From Actinoplanes flavus (GTDB lineage Bacteria; Actinomycetota; Actinomycetes; Mycobacteriales; Micromonosporaceae), in assembly GCF_017592555.1 (NCBI RefSeq), contig NZ_JAGFNS010000031.1:57389-121388 (forward strand): DNA of 64,000 nucleotides. Direction: 5' to 3'. Positions 52,318-60,698 of this stretch are shown piece by piece. The notes under the pieces are model-generated. The model made no database searches, was not told the origin of the DNA, and saw only the letters and a program-made list of their open reading frames with translations. The position numbers and the translations under genes were made by a program. Every line of letters begins with the position of its first letter. The stretch's first letter is position 1.

Positions 52318-53859
52318 TTAGAGGCGCAGCCAGACCGCGGTGTCCCGGGGGAGTAGGTCACCGTCGAGCGGGCTGCTGGCGAGCAGGATGCTCCGGTGCG
52401 CAGGCAGGGACACCGGTGCGCCGGAGAGGTTGAGCACGCAGGCGAAATCCGTTCCGCGGGTCCAGGCGAGCACGTCCTCGCCGCGGTCCAGCCAGGCGAA
52501 GTCGTGGGCGATGAAGGTGCGCAGGCGGATCGCCGACCGGTAGAGCTCCAGCATCGAACGGGAGTCGCCGGTCTGGGCCTGGACGGTCCGGTCCTTCCAC
52601 TCGGCCGGCTGGGGAAGCCACGGGGCGCCGGTGGTGAAGTCGTAGGGCGGCTCGTCGCCGGACCAGGGCATCGGTACGCGGCAGCCGTCGCGGGTGTGGC
52701 CGCGTCGCGCGTACATCGGATCTTGAATTTGATCGTGGGGAATCGCCTCGTTCTCCCAGAGGCCCAGCTCCTCACCCTGGTAGATGTAGGCCGAGCCGGG
52801 CAGCGCGAGGGTGAGCAGCGCGGCTGCCCGGGCCCGCCGGGTGCCCAGTTCCAGGTCGACCGGGGTGCCGTCCAGGTTGTTCTCGAAACTGAACGTGGTG
52901 TCGGCCCGGCCGTAGCGGGTCACGTGCCGGGTGACGTCGTGATTGGACAGCACCCAGGTGGGCGGGGCGCCGACGTGGGCGTGCGCTGCGAGGGTGCGGT
53001 CGACGCAGTCACGCATCAGCCGCGGATCCCAGGCACAGCCCAGGAAGTCGAAGTTGAACGCCGCGTGCAGCTCGTCCGGCCGCAGGTAGTTGGTGAACCG
53101 CTCGACGTCCGGCATCCACACCTCGCCGATCAGGGCGCGGTCGGCGTATTCGTCGGCGATCCGGCGCCACGACCGGTAGACGTCGTGCACCGCGTCCAGG
53201 TCGTGGAACGGGTGCGGCTGTCCCTCGACGACCTCGGGCAGCGCCGGATCCTTGAACAGCAGCGCCGCCGAGTCGATCCGGATGCCGTCGGCGCCCCGGT
53301 CGAACCAGAACCGCAAAATGCTCTCGAACTCGGCTCTGACGTCGGGATGCTCCCAGTTGAGGTCGGGCTGCTCCGGGGTGAACAGGTGCAGGTACCAGGT
53401 GTCGTCGTCGACCCGGGTCCAGGCGGTTCCGCCGAATTCGCCAACCCAGTTTGTAGGCATATTTTGGCTTTTACGAAACCAAAAGTAGTCTCGCTCTTTC
53501 GCCTCCGGATCGGCCAGGGCCGCCTTGAACCACGGATGCTCGCTGGAGATGTGGTTCGGGACGATGTCGACGATGATCCGGATGCCGGCCTCGTGCGCCT
53601 CCGTGATCAGCGCCTCCGCCTCGGCCAGCGAGCCGAAGACCGGATCGATGTCACGGAAGTCGGAGACGTCGTACCCGGCATCCGCCATCGGCGAGGGATA
53701 CCACGGACTCATCCAGATCGCGTCGACGCCGAGGTCTCTCAGGTGACCGAGCCGGGCACGGATGCCGGCGATGTCACCGACCCCGTCACCGTCGCCATCG
53801 GCGAAACTGCGCGGATAGACCTGGTAAATCACCGCGTCACGCCACCACTGCATTGTCAT
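52318..53859 (-). CDS. GH13 alpha-glucosidase (cytoplasmic)
   Basis: A 513-residue GH13 enzyme. The N-terminal calcium-type loop is DGDGDGVGDI. Nucleophile is D196 (DGIRIDSA), acid/base E246 (LIGEVW) and transition-state stabiliser D308 (SNHDVT). No signal peptide. Closest in pattern to oligo-1,6-glucosidase/alpha-glucosidase (AglA). It would hydrolyse imported alpha-linked disaccharides and oligosaccharides to glucose. Four bases separate it from the permease gene upstream, so it belongs to the ABC transporter operon. The linkage preference is unknown. Confidence 0.93.
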   Translation of the reverse strand: MTMQWWRDAVIYQVYPRSFADGDGDGVGDIAGIRARLGHLRDLGVDAIWMSPWYPSPMADAGYDVSDFRDIDPVFGSLAEAEALITEAHEAGIRIIVDIVPNHISSEHPWFKAALADPEAKERDYFWFRKSQNMPTNWVGEFGGTAWTRVDDDTWYLHLFTPEQPDLNWEHPDVRAEFESILRFWFDRGADGIRIDSAALLFKDPALPEVVEGQPHPFHDLDAVHDVYRSWRRIADEYADRALIGEVWMPDVERFTNYLRPDELHAAFNFDFLGCAWDPRLMRDCVDRTLAAHAHVGAPPTWVLSNHDVTRHVTRYGRADTTFSFENNLDGTPVDLELGTRRARAAALLTLALPGSAYIYQGEELGLWENEAIPHDQIQDPMYARRGHTRDGCRVPMPWSGDEPPYDFTTGAPWLPQPAEWKDRTVQAQTGDSRSMLELYRSAIRLRTFIAHDFAWLDRGEDVLAWTRGTDFACVLNLSGAPVSLPAHRSILLASSPLDGDLLPRDTAVWLRL

Positions 53860-53863
53860 CCCG

Positions 53864-54736
53864 TCATCCCTTGAGGCTGCCTGCGGTCAGGCCGGACATG
53901 ATGTTGCGCTGGAAGATCAGGAAGATGACCACGGTCGGAAGCGCCGCGATGACCGACGCGGCGACCACCACGTTCTGCGGGGTGCCGGCCGCGAAGGCGT
54001 AGATGCCGACGCTGATCGTGCGGGTCTCCGGGTGCGGCATCACCAGCAGCGGCCAGAGGAAGTCCTTCCACACCGCGGTCACCGCGAAGATCGACACCAC
54101 GCCGAGGATCGGCCGCGACATCGGCAGGATGATCGACCAGAGGGTACGCAGGGGCGTGGCCCCGTCCACGAAGGCGGCCGCCATGATCTCTTCCGGGATC
54201 GAGTCGAAGAATCGCTTGAGCAGGAAGATGTTGAAGGCGTTGGCGACCATCGGCAGCCAGATCGCGAACGGCGAGTCGATCAGGCTGAGGTCCAGCACCG
54301 GCAGATCGATCACGGTCTGGTACTGCGGGACGATCAGCACCATGGCCGGGATCATCAGGGTCGCCAGCATGGCGCCGAGGATCACGTTGCCGAAGGCCGG
54401 CCGCAGCTTGGACAGCGCGTACGCCGCCGCGGTGTCGAACACGAGCTGGAACAGCACCGCGCCGGCCGCGTAGTAGAACGTGTTGAACAGCAACTTCGCC
54501 AGATCCAGCTGGGTCCACGCGTCGACGTAGTTCTGCGGCTGCGGATCCCGCGGAAACAGCGTCGGCGGCGTCTGCGCGATCTCCTGGCCCGACTTGAGCG
54601 CGCCGGTGACCATCCAGTAGAGCGGCCCGAGGAAGACGAGGGTGAAGCCCACGACGACCACGGTCAGCAGCGTCCAGTAGATCACCCGGCCGCGGCCGCG
54701 CCGGAGTTGAGCGTGCGAGATGAGTGTCCGGGTCAT
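53864..54736 (-). CDS. Carbohydrate ABC transporter permease (MalG type)
   Basis: A 290-residue CUT1-family permease with six hydrophobic segments and the ATPase-contact loop EEIMAAAFVDGATPLRTLWSIILP. Two bases follow the stop of the first permease. No ATPase gene is in the locus, so the shared MsiK-type ATPase used by actinomycete sugar importers probably energises it. Confidence 0.93.
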   Translation of the reverse strand: MTRTLISHAQLRRGRGRVIYWTLLTVVVVGFTLVFLGPLYWMVTGALKSGQEIAQTPPTLFPRDPQPQNYVDAWTQLDLAKLLFNTFYYAAGAVLFQLVFDTAAAYALSKLRPAFGNVILGAMLATLMIPAMVLIVPQYQTVIDLPVLDLSLIDSPFAIWLPMVANAFNIFLLKRFFDSIPEEIMAAAFVDGATPLRTLWSIILPMSRPILGVVSIFAVTAVWKDFLWPLLVMPHPETRTISVGIYAFAAGTPQNVVVAASVIAALPTVVIFLIFQRNIMSGLTAGSLKG

Positions 54737-54738
54737 GG

Positions 54739-55665
54739 TCAGTCCTTCGTGCTCAACCGCAGGTAGACGGCGGAGAACGCGGCCAGGACCACCAGCATGA
54801 TCACACCGAGGGCCGCGGCGCCGTTCAGGTCGTTCTGGAAGAAGCCGTGCTGGTAGATCAGGTACGCCACGGAGGTCGCCGAGTCCTGCGTGCCGGCGCC
54901 GTTGGCCAGGATCAGCGGCTCGATGAACAGCTGCATGGTGGCGACGATCTGCATCATGGCGAGCAGCGCCAGGATCAGCCGGGTCTGCGGGATGGTGACG
55001 TGCCAGATCCGCTTCCAGACGCCGGCGCCGTCGAGCTCGGCGGCCTCGTACAGATCTCCGGAGATGTTCTGCAACGACGCCAGATAGATCAGCACCGCGC
55101 CGCCCATGTTCATCCATGTCGACGCGATCACCATTGCCGGCATCGTCATGGTCGGTGACTGCATCCACTCCGACGTCGGCAGATGCAGCCATGTCAGAAC
55201 GGCGTTGAAGAGACCGGCCTCGCTCGGGTCGTACGCGTAGTACTTGAAGAGGAAGAGCGCCGACGCCGGCGGCAGCATGACCGGCAGGTAGACCAGCACC
55301 CGCAGGTAGCCCTTGGCGTGCCGGAACTCGTTCAGCACGATCGCCACGAAGAACGGCACCGCGAACCCGACGATCAGCGCCAGCCCGGTGAAGTAGAAGG
55401 TGTTCTTCCAGGCGATCCAGAAGCTCGGGTCGTCGATGATCCGGAGGTAGTTGTCCCAGCCCACCCAGGTGGTCACACCGCGACGGGTGCGCTGGAAGCT
55501 CATCACCAGCCCGCGGATCATCGGATACCACATGAAGAGGGCGAAGCAGAGGACCGCGCCGATCAGGAACGCGTGCCCGGTCAGGTTGTCGCGGATCTTG
55601 CGGCGACTCTTCGGGGAGACCCCCGCCTCGGCCTTCACCGGGGCGGGGGCAGTCATGACCGCCAT
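54739..55665 (-). CDS. Carbohydrate ABC transporter permease (MalF type)
   Basis: A 308-residue permease with six hydrophobic segments and the loop DLYEAAELDGAGVWKRIWHV that docks the ATPase. ATG at 55665, two bases after the stop of the binding-protein gene. Forms the import channel with the permease at 53864. Confidence 0.93.
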   Translation of the reverse strand: MAVMTAPAPVKAEAGVSPKSRRKIRDNLTGHAFLIGAVLCFALFMWYPMIRGLVMSFQRTRRGVTTWVGWDNYLRIIDDPSFWIAWKNTFYFTGLALIVGFAVPFFVAIVLNEFRHAKGYLRVLVYLPVMLPPASALFLFKYYAYDPSEAGLFNAVLTWLHLPTSEWMQSPTMTMPAMVIASTWMNMGGAVLIYLASLQNISGDLYEAAELDGAGVWKRIWHVTIPQTRLILALLAMMQIVATMQLFIEPLILANGAGTQDSATSVAYLIYQHGFFQNDLNGAAALGVIMLVVLAAFSAVYLRLSTKD

Positions 55666-55667
55666 GC

Positions 55668-57047
55668 TCAGCTACCGGCCGCCAGCAGCTGGTCGACCTT
55701 TTCCTCGGCGGTCTTGAGCAGCGTGTCGATGTTCGCGTTCGGGTCGGTCAGGACCCCGGACATCGCCGAGTCGAGGATCGCGTAGATCGCCTGCGCGTCC
55801 CGCGGCTCACCCACGATCGGGAGCTGCTTGTTCTCGAAGAGCGCGAAGTTCTCCACCGGCACGTTCGCGTTCGCCTTACGCAGGTCGAGCTCCTGCTTCT
55901 GCGCCTCGGTGCCCGGGGCGAACAGCAGCGGCTGCGGCAGGCCGACCGGGTAGTTCTGCGGCTTGGCCCGCACGTAGTCGAACTGGCCCTTGCCCGGCGT
56001 CAGCTTCTGGTAGGCGATCCACTTGAGGCCGGCCTCCACCTGCTCCTTGGTGAGGTCCTTCTTGAAGAAGTAGCCCTCGCCGCCGCCGAGCGTGCCCTTG
56101 CCCAGGTCGGTCTGGCCCGGCAGCGGGGCCACCGCCCAGTCCTCGAACTTGCCCTTGAACTGGCTGACGATCGCCTGGGTGGTGTCCGGCGCGCCGATGA
56201 ACATGCCGACCTTGCCGGCCGCCGCGTTGGTCAGCAGGTCACCCCACTGCAGGAGCTGGCGGCTGCCCATGCTGTCGTCGCCGTACCGCATGTCCTTGAG
56301 GTTCTGCAGGACCTGCTTGCCCTCGGGGCTGTTGAAGGCGGCCTTCTTGCCGTCCTCGGACAGGATCCGGCCACCCTGGGAGTAGATCAGCGAGGTGAAG
56401 TGCCAGCCGCCGGTGTTGCCGGCGCTGTACTCCGCGTAACCGGCCACGCTCTTGTCGGTGGCGGCGATCTTCTTGGCCGCCTCCCGCACCTCGGGCCAGG
56501 TCTTCGGCGGGTTGTTGACGTCCAGGCCCGCCTTCTGGAACAGCGTCTTGTTGTAGACCAGGCCCATCGAGTAGTTCTTCACCGGTACGCCGTACAGCTT
56601 GCCGCCGTCGGTGAAGACCTCCTTGAGCGCCGGGTCGACGCTGTCCCAGGTCGAGACGGTGTCCTTGCTGACGTACGGCGTGATGTCCATGGCCTGGCCG
56701 GAGTCCAGCACCTGCTGGAGGTCGGTCATGTAGCCGTAGAAGACGTCGGTGGTGGTGCCACCGGCCAGGCGCGCGGTGAAGTCCGGCGGGTTGTTGCACT
56801 GCTGGCCGACGCTGATGCTCTTGATGACGATGTCGGGGTTCTGCTTCTGGAACTCGGCGACATCCGCGTTCCAGTTGTCGAGCAGCTCCTTCTGGGCGGC
56901 GACCGGCTGGCAGTCGACCGTGATGGTGACCTTGCCGGCGGCGTCCGAGCCGTCGTCGTCGCTCTTGGTGGAGCACGCCGTGAGGCTGAGCCCCAGGCCG
57001 GCCACGAGCGCGAGCGCCGCAACCTTCCGGTACTGCGGTACGGACAT
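55668..57047 (-). CDS. Sugar-binding lipoprotein of the alpha-glucan importer
   Basis: A 459-residue family 1 solute-binding protein. Lipoprotein signal with lipobox SLTAC (residues ~20-25), an acidic linker (STKSDDDGSD) and a mature domain with YGVPVKNYSMGLVYN and ALKEVFTDGGKLYG patterns. A GAAGGGATG site precedes the ATG. First gene of the permease-GH13 operon; it probably binds oligosaccharides released by the GH87-type enzymes. Confidence 0.93.
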   Translation of the reverse strand: MSVPQYRKVAALALVAGLGLSLTACSTKSDDDGSDAAGKVTITVDCQPVAAQKELLDNWNADVAEFQKQNPDIVIKSISVGQQCNNPPDFTARLAGGTTTDVFYGYMTDLQQVLDSGQAMDITPYVSKDTVSTWDSVDPALKEVFTDGGKLYGVPVKNYSMGLVYNKTLFQKAGLDVNNPPKTWPEVREAAKKIAATDKSVAGYAEYSAGNTGGWHFTSLIYSQGGRILSEDGKKAAFNSPEGKQVLQNLKDMRYGDDSMGSRQLLQWGDLLTNAAAGKVGMFIGAPDTTQAIVSQFKGKFEDWAVAPLPGQTDLGKGTLGGGEGYFFKKDLTKEQVEAGLKWIAYQKLTPGKGQFDYVRAKPQNYPVGLPQPLLFAPGTEAQKQELDLRKANANVPVENFALFENKQLPIVGEPRDAQAIYAILDSAMSGVLTDPNANIDTLLKTAEEKVDQLLAAGS

Positions 57048-57137
57048 CTGTCCATCCCTTCGGGAACGGTCCTATATGGCCATCGCTGACCTGCGGGTTC
57101 TCGTAGTGAGTGGGGTCACTGTAACGAGGCGAGCATG

Positions 57138-57187
57138 TTGCCGCAAGGTTTCGATTTTCTACTGCAAAAATTCGACTGCCTTGCGGC
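57138..57187. promoter_or_regulatory. Control region of the sugar-import operon with candidate LacI sites
   Basis: An AT-rich island between lacI and the binding-protein gene. It holds TTGCCGCAA (57138-57146), an ACTGCAAAAA box (57161-57170) and a 9-bp inverted repeat GCCGCAAGG/CCTTGCGGC (57140-57148, 57179-57187) framing that box. TGCAAAAA also occurs in front of lacI. Confidence 0.4.
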
Positions 57188-57203
57188 TGGACCGGATCCC
57201 GGG

Positions 57204-57239
57204 CATCAAAAAGGCCGCCGACCAGTGGTCGACGGCCTT
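57204..57239 (-). terminator. Rho-independent terminator of lacI
   Basis: On the minus strand a 12-bp stem with one mismatch (AAGGCCGTCGACC and its complement) is followed by TTTTT, 15 bases past the lacI stop. It separates lacI from the import operon. Confidence 0.85.
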
Positions 57240-57254
57240 CGGAGAGGTGTTTTG

Positions 57255-58256
57255 TCAGTCTTTGGGGGCAGGTCCCGTCGAGCCCCGGACCACCAGCTCC
57301 GGCTCGAACAGCAGCTCGTCGGAGAACTCCCGGGCCTCGTCGATCTGGCTCACCAGCAGGTCCACGGCGGCCTGGCCCATCGTCTCGATCGGCTGCCGCA
57401 CCGTGGTCAGCGGCGGATCGGTGCAGGTCATGAACGCGGAATCGTCGAAACCCACCACCGAGACGTCACCCGGCACCGACCGGCCCAGCCGTCGCGCCGC
57501 CCGGATCGCGCCCAGCGCCAGCACGTCACTGGCGCAGATGATGCCGGTCACCCCGCGCTCCACCAGCCGGGTCGCCGCCACCCGCGCCCCCTCCATGGAG
57601 AAACTGGACCGCTCGACCCGCGCCGCGGCGTCCTCCGCGCCGGCCACCTGGATCATCGCGGACAGCTTCCGCCGGGACGGGATGTGCCCCTCCGGGCCGA
57701 GCACCATGCCGATCCGCTCGTGGCCCAGAGAGCGCAGATGCCCGTACGCCTGCTCGACCGCCACCGCGTCGTCCGTCGACACCCGGGGAAAACCCAGCTC
57801 GTCGACGCCCGCGTTGACCAGCACCACCGGCAGGCCGCGCTCGGTCAGCCGCCGGTAGTGCTCGTGCGAGGCGTCGGCCAGCGCATACGACCCACCGGCG
57901 AAGATCACGCCGGAGACCTGGTGGTCCAGCAGCATCTCCACGTAATCCGACTCCGGCACGCCGCCGATCGTCCGCGCGCACAGGGCCGGGGTGAACCCGC
58001 GCTGCGCGAGCGAACCGGTCACCACCTCGGCCAGCGCGGGGAAGATCGGGTTCTGCAGCTCGGGCAGCACCAGGCCGACGAGCCGGGCCCGCTCGCCGCG
58101 CAGTTTGGTGGGCCGCTCGTAGCCCAGCACGTCCAGGGCGGTGAGCACCGACGTGCGGGTGGCCTCGGAGACGCCGCTGCGCCCGTTGAGCACCCGGCTG
58201 ACGGTCGCCTCGCTGACCCCGGCCTTCTTAGCCACCTCGGCTAGACGTTTGGTCAC
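57255..58256 (-). CDS. LacI-family repressor of the alpha-glucan locus
   Basis: A 333-residue regulator. The N-terminal helix-turn-helix is LAEVAKKAGVSEATVSRVLNG (about 5-25) with hinge helix region, then a periplasmic-binding-protein-like sensor domain (LVGLVLPELQNPIFPAL, DVSVVGFDDS). It should bind a sugar released by the locus enzymes and derepress the operon. GTG start at 58256; it has its own terminator. Confidence 0.95.
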   Translation of the reverse strand: MTKRLAEVAKKAGVSEATVSRVLNGRSGVSEATRTSVLTALDVLGYERPTKLRGERARLVGLVLPELQNPIFPALAEVVTGSLAQRGFTPALCARTIGGVPESDYVEMLLDHQVSGVIFAGGSYALADASHEHYRRLTERGLPVVLVNAGVDELGFPRVSTDDAVAVEQAYGHLRSLGHERIGMVLGPEGHIPSRRKLSAMIQVAGAEDAAARVERSSFSMEGARVAATRLVERGVTGIICASDVLALGAIRAARRLGRSVPGDVSVVGFDDSAFMTCTDPPLTTVRQPIETMGQAAVDLLVSQIDEAREFSDELLFEPELVVRGSTGPAPKD

Positions 58257-58270
58257 GACGGAATCCTACG

Positions 58271-58290
58271 TCAGATCTTTGCAAAAACCG
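58271..58290. promoter_or_regulatory. Candidate LacI autoregulatory site
   Basis: TCAGATCTTTGCAAAAACCG lies 15 bases upstream of lacI and contains the palindrome TTTGCAAA. It shares TGCAAAAA with the import-operon control region. Confidence 0.4.
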
Positions 58291-58535
58291 AACCGTCAGA
58301 CGCGCCAATCTTGCATCCGTTTGCGATGCTGCTGGTTCTCCGGCGGTCCGGTTGCGAGCATATTTCACCCGGTGTCGCCGTGGACCGCCGCGTGAAGCGG
58401 TTAAGCCGTCGCTCTGCGCGACGTCGCGGTCGTCATCACTTTCAAACCCCTTTCCGGTACGGGGGAAGCCGCCCACAACCGCACGGCGGCCGTCGCGCCC
58501 GCGCCTGCCCACTCCGGGCCGTAGCGCGCCGCCAG

Positions 58536-58720
58536 CCGGCCAGTCGCTCTTCCCGGCCAGTCGCTCTTCCCGGCCAGTCGCTCTTCCCGGCCAGTCGCCC
58601 TCCCCGGCCTGCCCGCCCTCCCCGGCCTCCCCGGCGTGCCCGCCTTCCCCGGCCTCCCCGGCCTGTCCGCCTTCCCCGGCCTGTCCGCTTCCCCGGCCTG
58701 CCGCCTTCCCGGCCGGGGTC
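58536..58720. repeat. GC-rich tandem repeats in the 572-base gap before the MCP-like gene
   Basis: Four 17-bp units containing CCAGTCGCTCTTCC start at about 58540, 58557, 58574 and 58591. About seven units of CCCGGCCTGYCCGCCTTC type (17, 18 and 27 bp) follow. The rest of 58257-58828 holds no gene that I can support. Confidence 0.8.
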
Positions 58721-58828
58721 CTGCCTCGGCCTCGTTTTGGTCGTCGGGCTGTATTGGGAAAACGCTTCGCGGTTGGTGGGCGAGATGGGATGTTTTGCGG
58801 AGACCGGTAGAGAGGAGTCGCCACCACC

Positions 58829-59356
58829 ATGTCCGACTGGGATCAGAACGACGGCTACTCCGGCGATCAGGGGGACCCGGCGTCCGCCTACGGCCAGAGC
58901 GACTGGTCGGCGCAGGACCGGCAGCGGGACTCGGTGCACCGGCTGGCCAACGTCAGCAACGACATGGCCACGGCCACGCAGGCGGCGGTGCACGCGGCCG
59001 AGACGGCGGTGCAGGTCATCCAGCGGCTCGAGGCCAGCAGCACGGAGATCGGCAAGGTGGTCCAGCTGATCGCGACCATCGCCAAACAGACGAACCTGCT
59101 GGCGCTGAACGCGACGATCGAGGCCGCCCGGGCCGGCGAGGCGGGCCGCGGGTTCGCCGTCGTGGCCAGCGAGGTCAAGGACCTGGCCAACGAGACGGCC
59201 ACCGCCACCAGCGAGATCGGCACCCAGGTCGGCGGCATCCGGGCCGACACCCAGAACGCGGTGTCCGCCATCGAGGAGATGCAGGGGCTGATCGAGGAAC
59301 TCGACCGTTGTCAGAAAGTGATCAGCGGCATCGTGATCGAGCAGCAGGCGGGCTGA
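58829..59356 (+). CDS. Short soluble MCP signalling-domain protein
   Basis: A 175-residue protein without membrane segments or sensor domain. After a polar 30-residue head it is a coiled coil with the conserved MCP hairpin tip (IAKQTNLLALNATIEAARAG then GRGFAVVASEVKDLA, about residues 85-120). It ends soon after the return helix. This is the part of chemoreceptors that contacts CheA/CheW. It may be a cytoplasmic scaffold or adaptor that joins receptor arrays. Preceded by GAGAGGAG about ten bases before the ATG. Confidence 0.88.
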   Translation: MSDWDQNDGYSGDQGDPASAYGQSDWSAQDRQRDSVHRLANVSNDMATATQAAVHAAETAVQVIQRLEASSTEIGKVVQLIATIAKQTNLLALNATIEAARAGEAGRGFAVVASEVKDLANETATATSEIGTQVGGIRADTQNAVSAIEEMQGLIEELDRCQKVISGIVIEQQAG

Positions 59357-59422
59357 CCTGCGGCGACGCGGGACTGTGGATAACCTCCGGGGCCGCTCGC
59401 GGGCTGGGGGAGACTGGGGCGC

Positions 59423-59821
59423 ATGGCTCGTAGATCCCCCAAGCCCCGGAATGCCTCCGCCGTGTGCCCGTGTGGGCGCCCGGCGTACGAGGAATGTTGT
59501 GGAAGCCTGCACGGCGGAAAGGCGGCGGCGGACCCGGAAGCGCTGATGCGCTCGCGCTTCAGCGCGTATGCGCTGGACCGGGCCGACTACGTGCTGGCGA
59601 CGTGGCATCCACAGACGCGCCCGGCGACCCTGGACGCGGGTTCCGGCGTGCGATGGACCCGTCTCGAGGTGCTGGACCACAGCGGGGGCGGGGTCTTCGA
59701 CGCGGAGGGGACGGTCGAGTTCCGCGCGCATTTCACCGATGGCGGGCGGGCCGGCGTGATGACGGAGAAGAGTCGATTCGTCAGGCACGACGGCCGTTGG
59801 GTGTACTGGGGGCCGCTGTGA
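59423..59821 (+). CDS. YchJ-family (UPF0225) protein with SEC-C-type zinc motif
   Basis: A 132-residue protein. The N-terminal Cys motif CPCGRPAYEECCGSLH and the NTF2-like YchJ core (LMRSRFSAYALDRADYVLATWHP, ending DGRWVYWGPL) are typical. The function of the family is unknown. It lies 25 bases before the kynA gene in the same direction, but conserved linkage is not evident. Confidence 0.9.
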   Translation: MARRSPKPRNASAVCPCGRPAYEECCGSLHGGKAAADPEALMRSRFSAYALDRADYVLATWHPQTRPATLDAGSGVRWTRLEVLDHSGGGVFDAEGTVEFRAHFTDGGRAGVMTEKSRFVRHDGRWVYWGPL

Positions 59822-59846
59822 TCTCCTTGGGACCGGAGGTGGAGTG

Positions 59847-60698
59847 ATGTCGGCACAGCGGCCGCTCGAGAACGGCATCGTCAGGGACTTCAAGGTCAAT
59901 CTCTCGTATGGTGAGTACCTTCACCTCGACGGGATCCTGGGTTCGCAGCACCCGGTGAGCGTGCCCGAGCACCATGACGAGCTGCTCTTCATCGTTCAGC
60001 ATCAGACATCCGAGCTGTGGCTGAAACTGATCATCCATGAGCTGCGGGCGGTGCAGGTCTACCTGGCCAAGGACGAGTTGCGCCCCGCGCTCAAGGGGCT
60101 CGCCCGGGTCAAGCACATCCAGCGCACCCTCACCGAGCAGTGGTCGGTGCTCGCCACCCTGACCCCGACGGAGTATGCGCAGTTCCGCAGCTTCCTCGGC
60201 ACGTCGTCCGGGTTCCAGAGCTATCAGTACCGGGCGATCGAGTTCCTGCTCGGCAACAAGAACCGGGACATGCTGCCGGTCTTCGACGACCAGCCCGACG
60301 CGCGTGCCCTGCTGGAGGACGCGCTGGCCGGCCCGAGCGTCTACGACGAGTTCCTGCACTTCCTGGCCCGGCGCGGGCACGGCGTACCGGTCGGGATCCT
60401 GGAACGGGACGTCACCGAGGCATGGGAGTACCAGCCCGACCTGGTGCCCGTGTTCCAGCAGATCTACGAGAACGCCGAACACAACTGGGACGTCTACGAG
60501 GCCTGCGAGGAACTCGTCGACCTGGAGGAGAACTTCCAGTTGTGGCGGTTCCGGCACCTCAAGACCGTGGAACGGACGATCGGCTTCAAACGGGGCACCG
60601 GGGGATCCAGCGGGGTCGGCTTTCTGAAGGCCGCTCTCGATCTGACATTCTTCCCCGAGCTCTATGCCGTCCGTACCGAAATCGGAGTGCCCCGTTGA
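59847..60698 (+). CDS. kynA: Tryptophan 2,3-dioxygenase
   Basis: A 283-residue heme dioxygenase that opens the indole ring of tryptophan to N-formylkynurenine. Family motifs: NLSYGEYLHLDGIL, HHDELLFIVQHQTSELWLKL, SGFQSYQYRAIEFLLGNK, the heme-ligand region WRFRHLKTVERTIG and the loop GTGGSSGV. The ATG at 59847 has a GGAGG site. The kynU gene begins within its stop codon (TTGA), so the two are coupled. Confidence 0.96.
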   Translation: MSAQRPLENGIVRDFKVNLSYGEYLHLDGILGSQHPVSVPEHHDELLFIVQHQTSELWLKLIIHELRAVQVYLAKDELRPALKGLARVKHIQRTLTEQWSVLATLTPTEYAQFRSFLGTSSGFQSYQYRAIEFLLGNKNRDMLPVFDDQPDARALLEDALAGPSVYDEFLHFLARRGHGVPVGILERDVTEAWEYQPDLVPVFQQIYENAEHNWDVYEACEELVDLEENFQLWRFRHLKTVERTIGFKRGTGGSSGVGFLKAALDLTFFPELYAVRTEIGVPR

